DNA of 5,011 nt from NCBI GenBank assembly GCA_003645395.1, contig QNFC01000149.1:1-5011 (forward strand), written 5' to 3'. Within the stretch, counting starts at the first letter, position 1. Each line of letters begins with the position of its first letter. A model generated the notes under the pieces. It did not search any database. It saw only the letters and a program-made list of their open reading frames with translations, and was not told where the DNA came from. Position numbers and translations under genes: made by a program. Origin of the DNA: Gammaproteobacteria bacterium (lineage in GTDB: Bacteria > Pseudomonadota > Gammaproteobacteria > Immundisolibacterales > Immundisolibacteraceae). Shown one piece after another: positions 1-5,011 of the stretch.

Positions 1-564
1 GCGACTAACATCCAACAGAGGGGCCACTAGCAGAATTTTCGCCAGTTGTAGCAAAATAAACGCGGCGAACACCGAGAGATCGAACATGCCGATCGGCGGA
101 ATTATTCTGCGTAACGGCCGTAAAATAGGTTCACACAGCTGCCCCACCAGCGCCAACAGCGAATGGTAACCGCCGCCACCCACCCAACTAGCGACCACCA
201 GTATTAGCAGCAATACCACATAAAAATTAATCGCCAGGTTAAGTAGCTCTGCAATGCTCCCCACCATCAGTCCTGCAACCGCTGGGATATGACCGAGCAA
301 CGCATACAGAATGAGCATCTTCAGCATCTGCAACGCCAACATCAACACCAGGCTCGATGTATCAATCCGACCGATGGATGGAATAACCCTGCGCAACGGT
401 CGCAACAGCGGCTGGGTCGCACTGACCACAAATTTGGATATGGGATTATGAAAATCTGCCCGCGCCTGCTGTAACAAGAACCGCGCCATCACGACTACGA
501 TGTAGAGCCCAAACAGTGTCTGCACTAGAAACTGTAACGCCTGAACTATGTAATTTTCACCCAA
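1..564 (-). CDS. yggT: YggT family integral membrane protein (C-terminus cut by window edge)
   Basis: Small multi-pass inner-membrane protein of the YggT family. Its exact role is not settled; the family is associated with osmotic and ion stress tolerance and, by context, with cell envelope or division functions. 188 codons are visible with no stop, so it is slightly longer than the E. coli protein of about 188 residues. Hydrophobic segments lie at about residues 9-31, 70-91, 96-128 and 163-184. The protein is an internal duplication: the pattern P-x-LRPLRR-x-IP-x-IG-x-x-D-x-S occurs at 52-70 and again at 146-164, one copy per YGGT domain. The family motif ADFHNPIS is at 36-43. No ATG gives a full-length N-terminus, since the first in-frame Met codon is residue 26. 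I chose the TTG at 562-564 because GAGGG (574-578) precedes it by 9 nt and an in-frame stop lies just upstream. A GTG at codon 14 is a weaker alternative. It is the last visible gene of the yggS-proC-yggT operon, 52 nt after proC. Confidence 0.9.
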   Translation of the reverse strand, partial: MGENYIVQALQFLVQTLFGLYIVVVMARFLLQQARADFHNPISKFVVSATQPLLRPLRRVIPSIGRIDTSSLVLMLALQMLKMLILYALLGHIPAVAGLMVGSIAELLNLAINFYVVLLLILVVASWVGGGGYHSLLALVGQLCEPILRPLRRIIPPIGMFDLSVFAAFILLQLAKILLVAPLLDVSR

Positions 565-616
565 AATTTCTAACCCTCAATACGACTAACCAAAAAACTA
601 AATCGTCCAGCCGGCG

Positions 617-1435
617 TCAGCCATCAGCTTCCTGAGCCAACTCTGCAGCTCTATTATTCGCTGCACGCAATGCCTGATCGAACAGATCCCCAATTGCCAG
701 ATCATTCATTACTTCAAGTGCGGCGGCCGTGGTGCCACCTGGAGAGGTCACCTGCTCACGCAAACGAGCTACCGAATGCTCACTCTGGATCGCTAGCTCG
801 GCGGCACCCGCCGCCGTGGCCAGAGTCAACTGAGAAGCCTGCTGCTGCGACAACCCTAGCGCTTGCCCAGCATCAATCATCGCCTCCATCACCCGAAAAA
901 AATAGGCAGGACCGCTACCTGAAACTGCTGTCACCGCATCCAGCAGTGCTTCATCATCAACCCACAATGTTGTGCCGGCGGCCTGCATAATTTGCTCAGC
1001 CAACGCTCGTTGGCTTGCAGATGCCTGCTGATTTGCAAACAACGCGGTAATCCCTTTGCCAACCAATGCTGGCGTATTCGGCATAGTGCGCACCAACGGA
1101 CAACGGCCTCCTAGCCACTTTTCCAGACTACCAAGGGGAATCCCGGCAACAATCGAAACCACCACCGGCTGCTGTGCAGCCGCCAGGGCCGCAAGCTCGC
1201 TGACCACGCCTTTTACAACCTGGGGTTTGACCGCCAACACCCAGCAATCCGCCTGCTGCACAACGTCAATATTGTTGGCGCTAACTTCAATACCAAAATC
1301 ACTACTTAGTGCTTGCGCCGCGGCCGCGACCGGTTCCGCCACTATTATCTTGTCGGCAGACTTACCACTGCTCAATAACCCACCAATCAATGCCCGCGCC
1401 ATATTGCCACCGCCGATGAATGCAATTTTACTCAC
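617..1435 (-). CDS. proC: Pyrroline-5-carboxylate reductase
   Basis: Cytosolic enzyme that reduces L-delta1-pyrroline-5-carboxylate to L-proline with NAD(P)H, the last step of proline synthesis. At 272 residues it has the normal family length. An N-terminal Rossmann fold carries the dinucleotide loop IGGGNMA (7-13) and VKPQ (69-72). RTMPNTPA (116-123) is a classic ProC motif. The C-terminal helical dimerisation and substrate-binding domain has AVSGSGPAYFF (170-180) and TSPGGTT (230-236), the family signature region. The start is GTG at 1433-1435; an in-frame TAG two codons upstream rules out a longer form. AGGGGA (1446-1451 on this strand) lies 10 nt before it. It sits 72 nt after yggS and 52 nt before yggT with no terminator visible, so co-transcription is likely. 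All key motifs are intact. Confidence 0.97.
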   Translation of the reverse strand: MSKIAFIGGGNMARALIGGLLSSGKSADKIIVAEPVAAAAQALSSDFGIEVSANNIDVVQQADCWVLAVKPQVVKGVVSELAALAAAQQPVVVSIVAGIPLGSLEKWLGGRCPLVRTMPNTPALVGKGITALFANQQASASQRALAEQIMQAAGTTLWVDDEALLDAVTAVSGSGPAYFFRVMEAMIDAGQALGLSQQQASQLTLATAAGAAELAIQSEHSVARLREQVTSPGGTTAAALEVMNDLAIGDLFDQALRAANNRAAELAQEADG

Positions 1436-1507
1436 TGCCTATGCGTCCCCTAAATTGATTAATACCAAAACTACCCTGCGGACTATGACTTCCTGCGCGA
1501 CCAGCCG

Positions 1508-2221
1508 TCATGGAGCCTCCGTATTGCGAGGTCCGAAAAGAGCCGTGCCGATACGCAGCAGTGTCGTCCCTTCAGCAATGGCCGCCTCCATATCCGCAGA
1601 CATGCCCATAGATAAAGTATTCACGCCCGGGTAATCCCTGGCCAATTCCTGTAATAGTGCAGCTAACCGCCGATAGGGTTGACGCTGACTGGCCAGGTTA
1701 TCGGCAGGTTCCGGAATCGTCATCAACCCTCGTAGTTGCAGTCGGTCTAACGCCATCACCGCCGCCGCCAATTCTGGCACCTCCTGCTCTTGAATTCCGC
1801 CTTTATTCGACGCACCATCAAGGTTGACCTGTATGCAAACATTCAATGGACCCAGCTCCGGCGGACGCTGGTCATGCAACCGCTGGGCAATTTGCGGGCG
1901 ATCTACCGTGTGCACCCACGAAAAATTACTGGCGATGTCGCGAGTTTTGTTGCGCTGAATACGGCCGATAAAGTGCCATGTTAGTGGTAAATCCGCGCAA
2001 TCATCGATTTTAACCAGTGCCTCCTGCAGATAATTTTCTGCAAACTGAAGCTGCCCAGCCACGGCACAATCACGAATTTCTACACTGCTACGGGTCTTGC
2101 TTACTGCCAGCAGTTGTACACGGGCCGGCTCACGCTCGTATTGCTCCGCCAGCCGCGCTATCGTCTGCTGTAACGCGCGATAGCGGCTGCCAAGACTAAC
2201 GTCTGTTGAAGGAAGACTCAT
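1508..2221 (-). CDS. yggS: YggS family PLP-binding homeostasis protein (PLPBP/PROSC)
   Basis: Cytosolic pyridoxal-5'-phosphate-binding protein with a single alanine-racemase-like TIM-barrel domain. Family members have no robust enzymatic activity; they buffer PLP, and their loss disturbs vitamin B6 and amino-acid pools. The 237-residue length fits the family. The PLP Schiff-base lysine is K42 in LLAVSKT (37-43). Further motifs are AENYLQE (61-67), WHFIG-x-x-Q-x-NK (82-92), LRGLMTIP (163-170), LSMGMSADMEAAI (203-215) and the phosphate-site region RIGTALFG (223-230). Two usually conserved positions differ: the common FGEN is FAEN here, and FIGPLQ is FIGRIQ. ATG is at 2219-2221; a GAGGA ribosome site (2234-2238) lies 12 nt away, rather far, and the gap between them is filled by a palindrome. 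It is first in the yggS-proC-yggT operon, a pairing with proC seen in many gammaproteobacteria. Confidence 0.96.
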   Translation of the reverse strand: MSLPSTDVSLGSRYRALQQTIARLAEQYEREPARVQLLAVSKTRSSVEIRDCAVAGQLQFAENYLQEALVKIDDCADLPLTWHFIGRIQRNKTRDIASNFSWVHTVDRPQIAQRLHDQRPPELGPLNVCIQVNLDGASNKGGIQEQEVPELAAAVMALDRLQLRGLMTIPEPADNLASQRQPYRRLAALLQELARDYPGVNTLSMGMSADMEAAIAEGTTLLRIGTALFGPRNTEAP

Positions 2222-2232
2222 TTAACGGTTAA
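2222..2232. promoter_or_regulatory. Palindrome TTAACGGTTAA next to the yggS start (possible operator)
   Basis: This is a perfect palindrome with 5-bp arms and a single central base. It abuts the yggS start codon and fills the space between its GAGGA ribosome site and the ATG. Its exact reverse complement occurs at 2338-2348. The 1-nt loop cannot form a stable RNA hairpin, so if it is functional it is more likely a protein-binding DNA site. The binding factor is unknown. Confidence 0.4.
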
Positions 2233-2251
2233 ATCCTCGTGGCTCCTGCCG

Positions 2252-2262
2252 CTAACGCTTAA
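2252..2262. promoter_or_regulatory. Degenerate third copy of the TTAAC-n-GTTAA palindrome
   Basis: CTAACGCTTAA matches the site at 2222-2232 in 9 of 11 positions and lies exactly 30 bp from it, close to three helical turns. It coincides with the transcription start expected from the -10 element at 2269-2274. Being imperfect, it could be chance. Confidence 0.25.
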
Positions 2263-2268
2263 TCAAAC

Positions 2269-2277
2269 AGTATAACA
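2269..2277 (-). promoter_or_regulatory. Putative extended -10 promoter for yggS-proC-yggT
   Basis: Read on the minus strand the sequence is TGTTATACT: a sigma-70 -10 hexamer TATACT (one mismatch to TATAAT) preceded by the TGn of an extended -10. The -35 region is poor: CTGATT, 16 nt upstream, matches 3 of 6 positions, as is common for extended -10 promoters. Initiation near 2262 would give a leader of about 40 nt before the yggS ATG. It is the best promoter-like element on this strand in the divergent region. Confidence 0.5.
2271..2276 (+). promoter_or_regulatory. Weak candidate -10 element for pilT-pilU
   Basis: TATAAC on the plus strand matches the sigma-70 -10 consensus at 5 of 6 positions but has no good -35 at 16-18 nt. 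It overlaps the minus-strand -10 at 2269-2277, so the same AT-rich patch could fire in both directions. The pilT leader would be about 85 nt. This is tentative; no better candidate was seen between here and pilT. Confidence 0.2.
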
Positions 2278-2337
2278 AGCGACTCAGGCAAATCAGTGAC
2301 GACCGCGCAGACCGCAGTGAGCTAATCGCCGCACACA

Positions 2338-2348
2338 TTAACCGTTAA
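2338..2348. promoter_or_regulatory. Palindrome TTAACCGTTAA upstream of pilT (possible operator)
   Basis: This is the exact reverse complement of the palindrome at 2222-2232, with the same 5-bp arms and single central base. It ends 20 bp before the pilT ATG and just upstream of its AAGAGGA ribosome site (2357-2363). Relative to each gene it has the same orientation as the yggS copy, so the intergenic region is bracketed symmetrically. The binding factor is unknown. Confidence 0.4.
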
Positions 2349-2368
2349 CCCAAAGCAAGAGGAACAGC

Positions 2369-3406
2369 ATGGATATCACCGAATTACTGGCTTTTAGCGT
2401 CAAGCAAGGCTCTTCGGATTTACATTTATCTGCTGATCTACCGCCGATGATCCGGGTTGATGGCGATATCAAACGGATAAATGTTCCAGCGATGAACCAC
2501 ACCCAGGTTCACGACATGATCTACGAGATTATGAACGATAAACAGCGTAAAGATTATGAGGAGTTTCTTGAAACCGATTTCTCGTTTGAAATACCTAACC
2601 TGGCCCGCTTCCGAGTTAACGCCTTTAACCACAACCGTGGCGCCGGTGCGGTGTTTCGGACTATTCCGTCAGTAATACTCACCCTGGAAGAGCTCAACGC
2701 ACCCGTAATGTTTAAGGATATTGCCGACACCCCTCGTGGCGTGGTGCTGGTAACCGGACCAACCGGCTCCGGCAAATCCACCACACTGGCGGCAATGGTC
2801 GATCACAAAAACCGCACCGAGCAGGGCCATATTCTGACCATCGAAGACCCGATCGAATTCGTCCACGAAAGTAAAAAAAGTCTGATCAATCAACGTGAAG
2901 TGCATCGCGACACACTGGGATTTAACGAAGCATTGCGCTCTGCCCTGCGTGAAGATCCAGATGTCATTCTGGTGGGAGAAATGCGCGACCTGGAAACCAT
3001 CCGTCTGGCGCTATCAGCGGCCGAAACCGGTCACCTGGTCTTCGGTACCTTGCACACTAGCTCAGCGGCGAAAACTATCGACCGGATAGTGGATGTCTTC
3101 CCTGCGGCGGAAAAGGACATGATCCGCGCAATGTTGTCCGAATCACTCAAGGCGGTCATCTCCCAAACCCTGCTTAAAAAAATTGGTGGTGGCCGCGTCG
3201 CCGCTCACGAAATCATGCTCGGCACCCCGGCAATCCGCAATCTGATTCGCGAAAACAAAATCGCACAGATGTATTCGGCCATTCAGACGGGCCAGGCCGT
3301 AGGCATGCAGACACTCGATCAATGTTTACAAAAGCTTGTTCAGCAAAGAATTATTACTAAAGACGAAGCGGCAAGCAAAGCATCCAACCGCGACACGTTC
3401 AGATAG
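2369..3406 (+). CDS. pilT: Type IV pilus retraction ATPase PilT
   Basis: Hexameric cytoplasmic ATPase that docks on the inner-membrane platform PilC and drives depolymerisation of the pilin fibre, powering twitching motility, surface sensing and DNA uptake. The 345 residues match the usual length of about 344, and the opening MDITELLAFS is typical of pseudomonad PilT. An N-terminal PAS-like domain (about 1-100) is followed by the RecA-like core: Walker A GPTGSGKST (130-138, K136), Asp box ILTIEDPIEF (155-164), Walker B VILVGEMRD (199-207, catalytic E204) and His box TGHLVFGTLHT (220-230, H222 and H229). The AIRNLIRE motif (288-295), required for retraction in this family, is intact. The start is the ATG with AAGAGGA 5 nt upstream. 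It is divergent from yggS and followed after 76 nt by pilU, with no terminator between them. No damage or unusual residue was seen. Confidence 0.98.
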   Translation: MDITELLAFSVKQGSSDLHLSADLPPMIRVDGDIKRINVPAMNHTQVHDMIYEIMNDKQRKDYEEFLETDFSFEIPNLARFRVNAFNHNRGAGAVFRTIPSVILTLEELNAPVMFKDIADTPRGVVLVTGPTGSGKSTTLAAMVDHKNRTEQGHILTIEDPIEFVHESKKSLINQREVHRDTLGFNEALRSALREDPDVILVGEMRDLETIRLALSAAETGHLVFGTLHTSSAAKTIDRIVDVFPAAEKDMIRAMLSESLKAVISQTLLKKIGGGRVAAHEIMLGTPAIRNLIRENKIAQMYSAIQTGQAVGMQTLDQCLQKLVQQRIITKDEAASKASNRDTFR

Positions 3407-3466
3407 CCGAGTAACCGCCGACTAAACACCCTGATTATTGAGCCACGGAATACCCAGCGCTCGCCC

Positions 3467-3472
3467 AGGAGA
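3467..3472 (+). promoter_or_regulatory. Ribosome binding site that sets the pilU start
   Basis: AGGAGA lies 10 nt before the ATG at 3483. An in-frame TTG at 3438 would add 15 residues (beginning MSHGIPSARP) that have no counterpart in PilU or PilT, and it has no Shine-Dalgarno sequence. The ATG is therefore preferred, and it gives an N-terminus (MQFSDLLKLM) that aligns with PilT. Confidence 0.8.
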
Positions 3473-3482
3473 AATACCCAAC

Positions 3483-4640
3483 ATGCAATTTTCTGATCTA
3501 CTCAAATTAATGGTCGAGAAAAATGGGTCTGACCTGTTTATTACTGCCGGCATTGCGCCCTGCATCAAAATTCACGGCACCGTAAAGCCCGTTTCAAAAA
3601 CAGAACTTACCCCCGACCAGGCTCGCGACCTCTGTTACAGCATCATGACTGAGGACAAGCGCGCTGAATTTGAAACCACTCAGGAATGCAACTTCGCCAT
3701 CAACCCTAAAGGCATCGGGCGGTTTCGAGTAAACGTGTTCCAGCAACAAAGTCACGTCGGCATGGTACTGCGAAAAATTGAAACCACCATCCCCAAACTT
3801 GAAGACTTGCGCCTGCCCGAAGCGATGAAAGATATCGTCATGACCAAGCGTGGCCTGGTAATCATGGTCGGTGGTACCGGATCGGGCAAATCCACCTCAC
3901 TGGCGGCAATGATTGGCCACCGTAATCACAACACTACCGGTCACATTATCACCATCGAAGATCCGATTGAGTACGTGCATCCCCATGATGGTTGCATCAT
4001 CACCCAGCGCGAGGTTGGCGTTGATACTAAATCTTTTGGAGAGGCCCTCACCAATACCCTGCGACAGGCACCGGACGTCATTCTTATCGGTGAAATTCGC
4101 CATCAGGAAACCATGGAACACGCCATCGCGTTTGCCGAGACCGGCCATCTGGCCATGGCAACGCTGCATGCCAACAGCGCCAACCAGGCAATGGATCGAA
4201 TCATCAACTTCTTCCCGGAAGAACGGCGCCCTCAACTGCTGATGGACCTGTCGTTGAATTTAAAAGCGGTCATTGCCCAGCGTCTGATCCCGACCCCCGA
4301 CGGCAAAGGCCGCCGGGCAGCGATTGAAATCATGGTCAATACCCCGCTGATTTCCGATCTGCTGCTTAAAGGCGAAGTTCACGGCATCAAGGAAATCATG
4401 GCTAAATCGCCCGAAGCCGGCATGCAAACCTTTGACCAGGCACTGTTCAAACTCTACAAGGCAAACGAAATCACTTACCAGGACGCCCTGGTCAACGCTG
4501 ACTCTGCCAACGAGCTGCGACTAATGATCAAACTAGACAAAGACCAGACCGGCGAATCCGGCGAGGATGAGGACGAAAGCTTTGACGGCCTCTCCCTGAT
4601 CTCAGACGACGACGAAGAAGCCTACGGCATGGCGCAATAA
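3483..4640 (+). CDS. pilU: PilT-dependent accessory retraction ATPase PilU
   Basis: Paralogue of PilT in the GspE/PilT ATPase family. In studied species PilU works with PilT to raise retraction force and normally cannot retract pili without it. From the ATG at 3483 it has 385 residues, close to the roughly 382 of pseudomonad PilU. The architecture follows PilT: PAS-like N-domain (about 1-100), Walker A GGTGSGKST (130-138, K136), Asp box IITIEDPIEY (155-164), Walker B VILIGEIRH (199-207, E204) and His box TGHLAMATLHA (220-230, H222 and H229). PilT's AIRNLIRE is replaced by LISDLLLKGE (289-298), which marks this as PilU rather than a second PilT. Residues from about 357 form an acidic, probably disordered tail rich in Asp and Glu (EDEDES at 361-366, DDDEE at 375-379) that PilT lacks. 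It lies 76 nt after pilT and is likely co-transcribed. All catalytic residues are intact. Confidence 0.97.
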   Translation: MQFSDLLKLMVEKNGSDLFITAGIAPCIKIHGTVKPVSKTELTPDQARDLCYSIMTEDKRAEFETTQECNFAINPKGIGRFRVNVFQQQSHVGMVLRKIETTIPKLEDLRLPEAMKDIVMTKRGLVIMVGGTGSGKSTSLAAMIGHRNHNTTGHIITIEDPIEYVHPHDGCIITQREVGVDTKSFGEALTNTLRQAPDVILIGEIRHQETMEHAIAFAETGHLAMATLHANSANQAMDRIINFFPEERRPQLLMDLSLNLKAVIAQRLIPTPDGKGRRAAIEIMVNTPLISDLLLKGEVHGIKEIMAKSPEAGMQTFDQALFKLYKANEITYQDALVNADSANELRLMIKLDKDQTGESGEDEDESFDGLSLISDDDEEAYGMAQ

Positions 4641-4872
4641 CGCCCTGCGCCTATAGCTATTCTCTCTCTTGTTGCTAAGCGAGCAATAGATCTGCCAGAA
4701 CGCCCGAACCACGATAAGATGCAGCCTTTGCTGCGACATTTGGTAGTACTTCACCGGCAACAACGTTAGTAGAACTCGGCGATGCACGGCTAGACCCGGG
4801 CTGTGCTAGCGACATTAATGTGAGGTACTAAGCCGCAGCCCCTTACAGCTGGCTGATCAAGAGGCGCGCAAT
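4641..4872. other. Intergenic spacer between pilU and the lipoprotein gene
   Basis: No convincing gene is seen in these 232 bp on either strand. The spacer has a short CT-rich run (4660-4670), a weak 5-bp hairpin (4672-4676 with 4682-4686) that lacks a T-tract, and a 10-bp palindrome at 4812-4821. No intrinsic terminator for pilU could be identified. A promoter for the downstream gene is expected here, but no good -35/-10 pair was found. Confidence 0.6.
4812..4821. promoter_or_regulatory. 10-bp perfect palindrome ACATTAATGT upstream of the lipoprotein gene
   Basis: This self-complementary site ends 51 bp before the ATG at 4873, a position suited to an operator or activator site. It is short and AT-rich, so chance occurrence is quite possible. 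Confidence 0.2.
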
Positions 4873-5011
4873 ATGAAATTGCGACTAAAGCCACCCCATC
4901 GCGCTCTGGCGATTCTCTGCCTGATCATCGCCGGCTGCAGTAGCACCCAGTTTTTTTATAATCGCGCGGTCTGGCTGCTGCACTATCAAGCCGACCATTA
5001 CTTCAACCTGA
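4873..5011 (+). CDS. Lipoprotein, probably DUF6279 family (N-terminal part only)
   Basis: 46 codons are visible before the right edge. A charged start (MKLRLKPPHR) is followed by a hydrophobic stretch (about 11-20) and a lipobox IAGC with the lipidated cysteine at residue 22, so signal peptidase II processing is expected. Ser at +2 rather than Asp favours sorting to the outer membrane. The mature start, with FFYNRAVWLLHYQADHYFNL at 27-46, resembles DUF6279-type lipoproteins, which open with a similar aromatic F-Y-N-R-x-x-W-L ... D-x-Y-x-x-L pattern. The function of that family is unknown. AAGAGG (4859-4864) lies 8 nt before the ATG and supports the start. The gene is 232 nt from pilU and probably has its own promoter; a link to pilus function is not shown. 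The lipoprotein call is firm, the family call moderate. Confidence 0.8.
   Translation, partial: MKLRLKPPHRALAILCLIIAGCSSTQFFYNRAVWLLHYQADHYFNL

Noticed and set aside
289..474. 61-codon open frame on the plus strand inside yggT
   Set aside because: It is antisense to the conserved YGGT repeats, and its Gln/His-rich composition matches no recognisable protein.
670..990. 106-codon open frame on the plus strand inside proC
   Set aside because: It is antisense to proC, and its Pro/His/Arg-rich composition is typical of a shadow frame.
1056..1634. 192-codon open frame on the plus strand over proC and yggS
   Set aside because: It lies antisense to two well-supported genes, has low-complexity composition and spans the end of one gene and start of another. 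It is a shadow of their codon bias.
3438..3482. TTG-initiated N-terminal extension of PilU by 15 residues
   Set aside because: There is no ribosome site before the TTG, while AGGAGA sits 10 nt before the ATG at 3483. The extension is not PilU-like, and the ATG start aligns with the PilT N-terminus.
3407..3482. Terminator or promoter between pilT and pilU
   Set aside because: No stem-loop with a T-tract and no -35/-10 pair was seen, so co-transcription is the simpler reading.
3897..4242. Open frames on both strands inside pilU (3897-4235 minus, 3913-4242 plus)
   Set aside because: Both fall in the conserved ATPase core of pilU, where codon constraint explains them.
4657..4689. Possible terminator after pilU
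   Set aside because: The hairpin TTGCT/AGCAA is only 5 bp, AT-rich and not followed by a T-tract. The CT-rich run lies before it, not after.
4602..4787. 61-codon minus-strand frame covering the end of pilU and the spacer
   Set aside because: It overlaps the acidic tail of pilU antisense, has no recognisable ribosome site and resembles no known family.
4786..4810. GCTAG/CTAGC inverted repeat in the spacer
   Set aside because: The stem is 5 bp with a loop of about 12 nt and no T-tract; it is too weak to call a terminator or regulatory RNA.

Overview
The window is ordinary chromosomal DNA from a gammaproteobacterium. It carries the core block yggT - proC - yggS, read leftwards, divergent from pilT - pilU, read rightwards. 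From memory this is the gene order around pilT/pilU in Pseudomonas aeruginosa, and the PilT protein is very close to the pseudomonad type. The moderate base composition and the lipoprotein downstream would suit a marine or environmental relative (for example Cellvibrionales-like), but that placement is only a guess.

Layout: 1-564 (minus) is YggT, a multi-pass membrane protein whose C-terminal end runs off the left edge. 617-1435 (minus) is ProC, the last enzyme of proline synthesis. 1508-2221 (minus) is YggS, the PLP-homeostasis protein. 2222-2368 is a 147-bp divergent intergenic region with promoter-like elements and a striking set of TTAAC-n-GTTAA palindromes. 2369-3406 (plus) is PilT. 3483-4640 (plus) is PilU, whose start is set at the ATG with a good ribosome binding site rather than at an upstream TTG. 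4641-4872 is a 232-bp spacer with no recognisable gene. 4873-5011 (plus) is the start of a lipoprotein resembling the DUF6279 family, cut by the right edge.

How the genes fit together: yggS-proC-yggT looks like one operon (gaps of 72 and 52 nt) joining PLP supply, proline synthesis and a small membrane protein. pilT-pilU looks like a second operon (gap 76 nt). It encodes the main and accessory ATPases that retract type IV pili and so drive twitching motility and DNA uptake. The two operons share one control region.

I found no mobile element, CRISPR array, RNA gene or clearly novel system. The observation most worth following up is the pair of exact 11-bp palindromes next to the start codons of yggS and pilT, with a third near-copy at the predicted yggS transcription start.
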